IMG/VR virus record: IMGVR_UViG_3300031603_000032
Location: 1 to 22,711 of that record
Direction: 5' to 3' (one strand)
Origin: a virus
Length of the DNA stretch: 22,711 nt
Shown here piece by piece: positions 20,047-22,711 of this stretch. Positions within the stretch are counted from its first letter, which is position 1, and each line of letters opens with the position of its first letter. A model generated the notes under the pieces. It saw nothing but the letters and a program-made list of their open reading frames with translations. It ran no database searches and had not been told where the DNA came from. A program made the position numbers and the translations under genes.

Positions 20047-22308
20047 TTATCCGTTCTTTAAGCACTTTTGTAAATCTTTACCAAAATTACCTAAAAGTGA
20101 ATTTACACCCACACCCTTAGTTCTATATTGTTCACTTCCAATCTCAATAACCTTACCGTTCTCATTATTATTGAATGTCAATGATTGATTTTTTGATGAC
20201 ATTTGCATAGTTTTTCTTAGATGTGCCATAAGTTGCTTCTTCCCATCAATCGAATCTAAATCACCACTATATCCAGATAAATTAGATATACAATTTCGTA
20301 TCATTTTCGAATTAACAGTCTTACCATCTACATTCATATCACCAATATCCTCTTCTTCCCCCATTATGTATCTATCCCAATGCATTTGCTTCATATATGA
20401 TTCAATATATGCCTGCTTATGTGGTCCGTTGAGTGGTGGTTGTGGTGGGTTCGGTGCGTTTTCTTTTTGGTATTTTTTGTCTGATATATCTAAATCGGTT
20501 ACAATTTGCGTATGTGCCTGTGTCATTGCATCTCGGCTACCATCACCTATCGGTAAAACCCAATCCAGCTCTGGTGATAACAATGCATTTAATGAATCGG
20601 AATCAAATGGGGTGGAATCACTATTCTTATATCCATTTAAAGTTTCCAATGTTTTTTGCTTTATCTCATCATCGGATAATGTGGGATTTTTATCTCTAAT
20701 TCTACTATGAACTTCTCGTGCTAACTTAACGTTATCGGAAAGTTTAACTATCATTTTATTTACACTTGTCGTTGTATCACCTGCTTTAGATACATCTATT
20801 ACCGCTCCCGCTATATCATCATCGGAATATGGTGGTTGAATCCCAGCTCCTTCTAAAACTTTAATTACCTTTTTACCAATACCAGCATTGTTGGAGATTT
20901 CTTCTTTAATTTTAGCTAAATAATTAGTTCTACCCTTTGAACCTGCGCCAAAGTTTTTAAATTGATTACCCAATTTATGTTTTTTTGAAAATTCAAAGGA
21001 ATCACTTACGTTTCCTTGCACCGTTCCACTCGGTCCCTTTGATGCTAGCTTGATATTCCCTGCTGCAGTTTGGATTATAGTATCAATACTACCTATTATT
21101 TCATTAGATTTTACTTCACTTAAATTATATTCATCTGCGATAATAGGTAGTATTGATTTCATCACTTTACCACGCTGATTAACCGTAGTATTAAATACCG
21201 GGTCCCCGAATTTCTTTTTATTTGAAGTGTGCTTGAACCCAATATAACCTTCGGTGGTTTCATATAAAATACCCGTATCAGTATCCTTCCGCTTCTGAAT
21301 GAAGTTTAGTTGCCTTTTATAGTGAGTAATGGCCTTCTTATCATTACCTGATGTAGCTTCTATTATTTTTTGTTTAAATACATCTATTAATTTTGCCTTT
21401 GCACTTCCAGAATTGTTAACCGGATCCATAACACCAATTGGGTATGGTTTACTTTGGGGGTTCTTAAATCTATATTTTTCATTACTTCGTAATTCACCCA
21501 CTTCGCTCCGGCCCGTTTTATATGCGACCTTTAACCAATCTTTTATACCAACCTCTGTCATTCCTTTACTAATTGGGGAATCCCTAACTTCATTATAATT
21601 TTTACCAATAAAGTCATCTTCAGATAATTCCGATTCATAAAAATCCTCAACGGCTACACTGCCATACATTTCACCGACCGCTGATCCACCTGTTCCCGGT
21701 GGTGATTTATCACCTGATAATATTTCACCCATTTCGCCTGAAAATGATTTAATTATTTCTTCTGCAGAAGGGGTGTTTGTTGTTGAAGTATCCTTTTCAG
21801 CACCAGTCCTACCGTTAGCGAAATCTTTTCCAATAGTATCTGCTTTTGTTGCAGGTTCTGCTGTTGGTGGAGTTTCCTCCTTTTCTGGCACCGAGCCATC
21901 TAATTCAGTATGTGTACCTGCAGCAATTCCTGCATCTTTGTTTTCTTGAGATTTAAAATCTGTTTTCAATCCACTTGCAATGTTTATAGCTGTATAAGCA
22001 CTATCTTCATTTAATTCACCATCATCTTCAGTTTCTTCCTCATCATAATCAGGATGTATTTTTGCTGATACTGCTGTTTGATTTTTACCAACTTTGATTC
22101 CGGAATCGTGATCTCCATGTAAAACAAAGTTAGTAGGTGTTTTATTAACACTCTCTACTATATAATCTATAAATTCACTATCTAATTCGAAATCTTCCCT
22201 CAAAATTGTTTTAAGGGCTTTAATAGCTACTTCTGATTTAGGGTTTTTTAATTCAGTTCCTGCTTCAACCCACCATAACCGTATAATCTCTTTAAGGAAA
22301 TCTTTCAT
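20047..22308 (-). CDS. Large unrecognised protein (753 residues), possibly virion-associated
   Basis: I do not recognise this family. Residues 1-55 are helical (MKDFLKEIIRLWWVEAG). Residues about 85-225 are low-complexity, acidic and rich in Glu, Thr, Gly, Pro and Ser, and are probably disordered. From about 245 the protein becomes basic and ordered, with charged helices (AKAKLIDVFKQKIIEATSGN), Gly/Lys/Asn-rich loops and a C-terminal domain (after about 620) that follows a Pro/Asn-rich linker. I see no transmembrane segment, signal peptide or catalytic motif. The length, disorder and lack of an enzyme signature suggest a structural, scaffold or injected protein, but this is a guess. It starts 5 bases after the stop of the polymerase A-like gene, and its codon use looks like that of the neighbours. 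Confidence 0.8.
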   Translation of the reverse strand: MKDFLKEIIRLWWVEAGTELKNPKSEVAIKALKTILREDFELDSEFIDYIVESVNKTPTNFVLHGDHDSGIKVGKNQTAVSAKIHPDYDEEETEDDGELNEDSAYTAINIASGLKTDFKSQENKDAGIAAGTHTELDGSVPEKEETPPTAEPATKADTIGKDFANGRTGAEKDTSTTNTPSAEEIIKSFSGEMGEILSGDKSPPGTGGSAVGEMYGSVAVEDFYESELSEDDFIGKNYNEVRDSPISKGMTEVGIKDWLKVAYKTGRSEVGELRSNEKYRFKNPQSKPYPIGVMDPVNNSGSAKAKLIDVFKQKIIEATSGNDKKAITHYKRQLNFIQKRKDTDTGILYETTEGYIGFKHTSNKKKFGDPVFNTTVNQRGKVMKSILPIIADEYNLSEVKSNEIIGSIDTIIQTAAGNIKLASKGPSGTVQGNVSDSFEFSKKHKLGNQFKNFGAGSKGRTNYLAKIKEEISNNAGIGKKVIKVLEGAGIQPPYSDDDIAGAVIDVSKAGDTTTSVNKMIVKLSDNVKLAREVHSRIRDKNPTLSDDEIKQKTLETLNGYKNSDSTPFDSDSLNALLSPELDWVLPIGDGSRDAMTQAHTQIVTDLDISDKKYQKENAPNPPQPPLNGPHKQAYIESYMKQMHWDRYIMGEEEDIGDMNVDGKTVNSKMIRNCISNLSGYSGDLDSIDGKKQLMAHLRKTMQMSSKNQSLTFNNNENGKVIEIGSEQYRTKGVGVNSLLGNFGKDLQKCLKNG

Positions 22309-22313
22309 ATTGC

Positions 22314-22711
22314 TTACTTTTTACTGTTTATATCAACGGAAACCATATCTGAATACGTTATTCCGATTTCTACCTTTGATGGGAATCCATTCCCTTCTAT
22401 AAGTAGTTTTAAATCTTTTATTAACCCAATTTCTGTAGGGTGTATGTCCAATAAATATGAATCATAAGTGTATAACACCATTTTAGACTTCATATCTTTT
22501 AAATACTCCATCATTTTTTTAAGTATCACCATATTCAACTCAGTTTCAGTTGCCTGTAAAACATAATTAAATAGTTTATTAGCGTTCATATCATTTAAAT
22601 TCGTTTTAAGGAGCTTTCTTCCCATTGGGGTTGTTATATACCCATTACGTGTGAACTCCATCCACAACCTATCTATTTTGTGTGATACATTCTTAAATAA
22701 AGGTATATGTA
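22314..22711 (-). CDS. Family A DNA polymerase-like protein, C-terminal part (cut by window edge)
   Basis: The reading frame is open to the right edge, so only the last 131 or so residues are visible. They match the end of a Pol I-type palm and fingers. RNGYITTPMGRKLL corresponds to the GYVETLFGRRR segment, NYVLQATETELNMVILKKMM to the NxPIQGTAADIIKLAM helix, and VLYTYDSYLLDIHP to motif C (VHDELVFE in Pol I). The catalytic aspartate is kept, but the flanking His and Glu of the HDE triad are Tyr and Ser. The phage also has a full family B polymerase, so this is a second, possibly specialised or inactive polymerase. An in-frame TTG at 22667 is not a credible start because the match continues upstream of it. 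Whether the protein includes an exonuclease domain cannot be seen. Confidence 0.78.
   Translation of the reverse strand, partial: HIPLFKNVSHKIDRLWMEFTRNGYITTPMGRKLLKTNLNDMNANKLFNYVLQATETELNMVILKKMMEYLKDMKSKMVLYTYDSYLLDIHPTEIGLIKDLKLLIEGNGFPSKVEIGITYSDMVSVDINSKK

Noticed and set aside
5752-21598. Plus-strand open frames such as 9418-9819, 17364-17726, 20366-20710 and 21329-21598.
   Set aside because: All lie opposite well-supported minus-strand genes, have low-complexity or hydrophobic composition typical of antisense frames, and lack promoters or family motifs.
1-22711. tRNA genes, CRISPR arrays, insertion sequences or attachment sites.
   Set aside because: I looked for cloverleaf-like segments, regularly spaced repeats, transposase motifs and long terminal repeats on both strands and saw none that could be supported.

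Overview
This window reads as part of the genome of a T4-like tailed phage whose host is probably a member of the Bacteroidota. Every convincing gene lies on the minus strand, so transcription runs from high to low coordinates. The window carries much of a T4-type replisome: family B DNA polymerase (gp43), sliding clamp (gp45), both clamp-loader subunits (gp44, gp62), replicative helicase (gp41), UvsX/RecA recombinase, a gp32-like single-strand binding protein and an RNase H/flap nuclease. The host inference comes mainly from promoters. Seven sites read TTNGG, then TATATTT(G/A), with exactly 20 bases between the TTNG and TATATTTR boxes. This is the Bacteroidota -33/-7 pattern (TTTG / TAnnTTTG). 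The window is AT-rich, few genes have a strong Shine-Dalgarno sequence, and there is a small Hc1-like histone, a family common in Bacteroidota. Layout in transcription order. (1) 22711-19642: the C-terminal tail of a family A DNA polymerase-like protein cut by the window edge, a 753-residue unrecognised protein with a disordered acidic region, and a 129-residue unrecognised protein. (2) 19613-18781: two short genes sharing an almost identical leader and first 15 codons but with unrelated bodies. The shared N-terminus ends in a motif like a T4 prohead-protease cleavage site. (3) 18769-15577: a gp32-like gene behind a long leader with two promoters, then uvsX and RNase H, which overlap. (4) 15576-11463: helicase gp41, dUTPase, class II (adenosylcobalamin) ribonucleotide reductase and thioredoxin, a replication and nucleotide-supply block. 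(5) 11461-8531: a small helix-turn-helix protein, a Mom-like putative DNA-modification acyltransferase, a divergent GIY-YIG-like protein and an unknown protein. This is the most accessory-looking part. (6) 8530-2823: DNA polymerase, sliding clamp, a DruA-like (DUF4338) protein and clamp loader gp44. (7) 2800-385: Hc1-like protein, zinc ribbon, clamp loader gp62, a small unknown, a DUF1599 protein and a GIY-YIG homing endonuclease, ending at an intrinsic terminator. (8) One further unknown at the left edge. How it fits together: dUTPase, the class II reductase and thioredoxin would supply dNTPs to the replisome. The reductase has the C-terminal cysteine pair that thioredoxin reduces, and the thioredoxin gene follows it. 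Mom-like and DUF1599 proteins suggest that this phage may modify its DNA, perhaps against host restriction. The most distinctive observations are the paired genes with a shared possible capsid-targeting leader, the DruA-like gene inside the clamp/clamp-loader cluster, the Mom-like gene beside a small HTH gene, and the very regular promoter set. No tRNA, rRNA, CRISPR array or insertion sequence was seen, and no gap between genes exceeds about 270 bases. All family calls are from reading motifs; no database search was possible.
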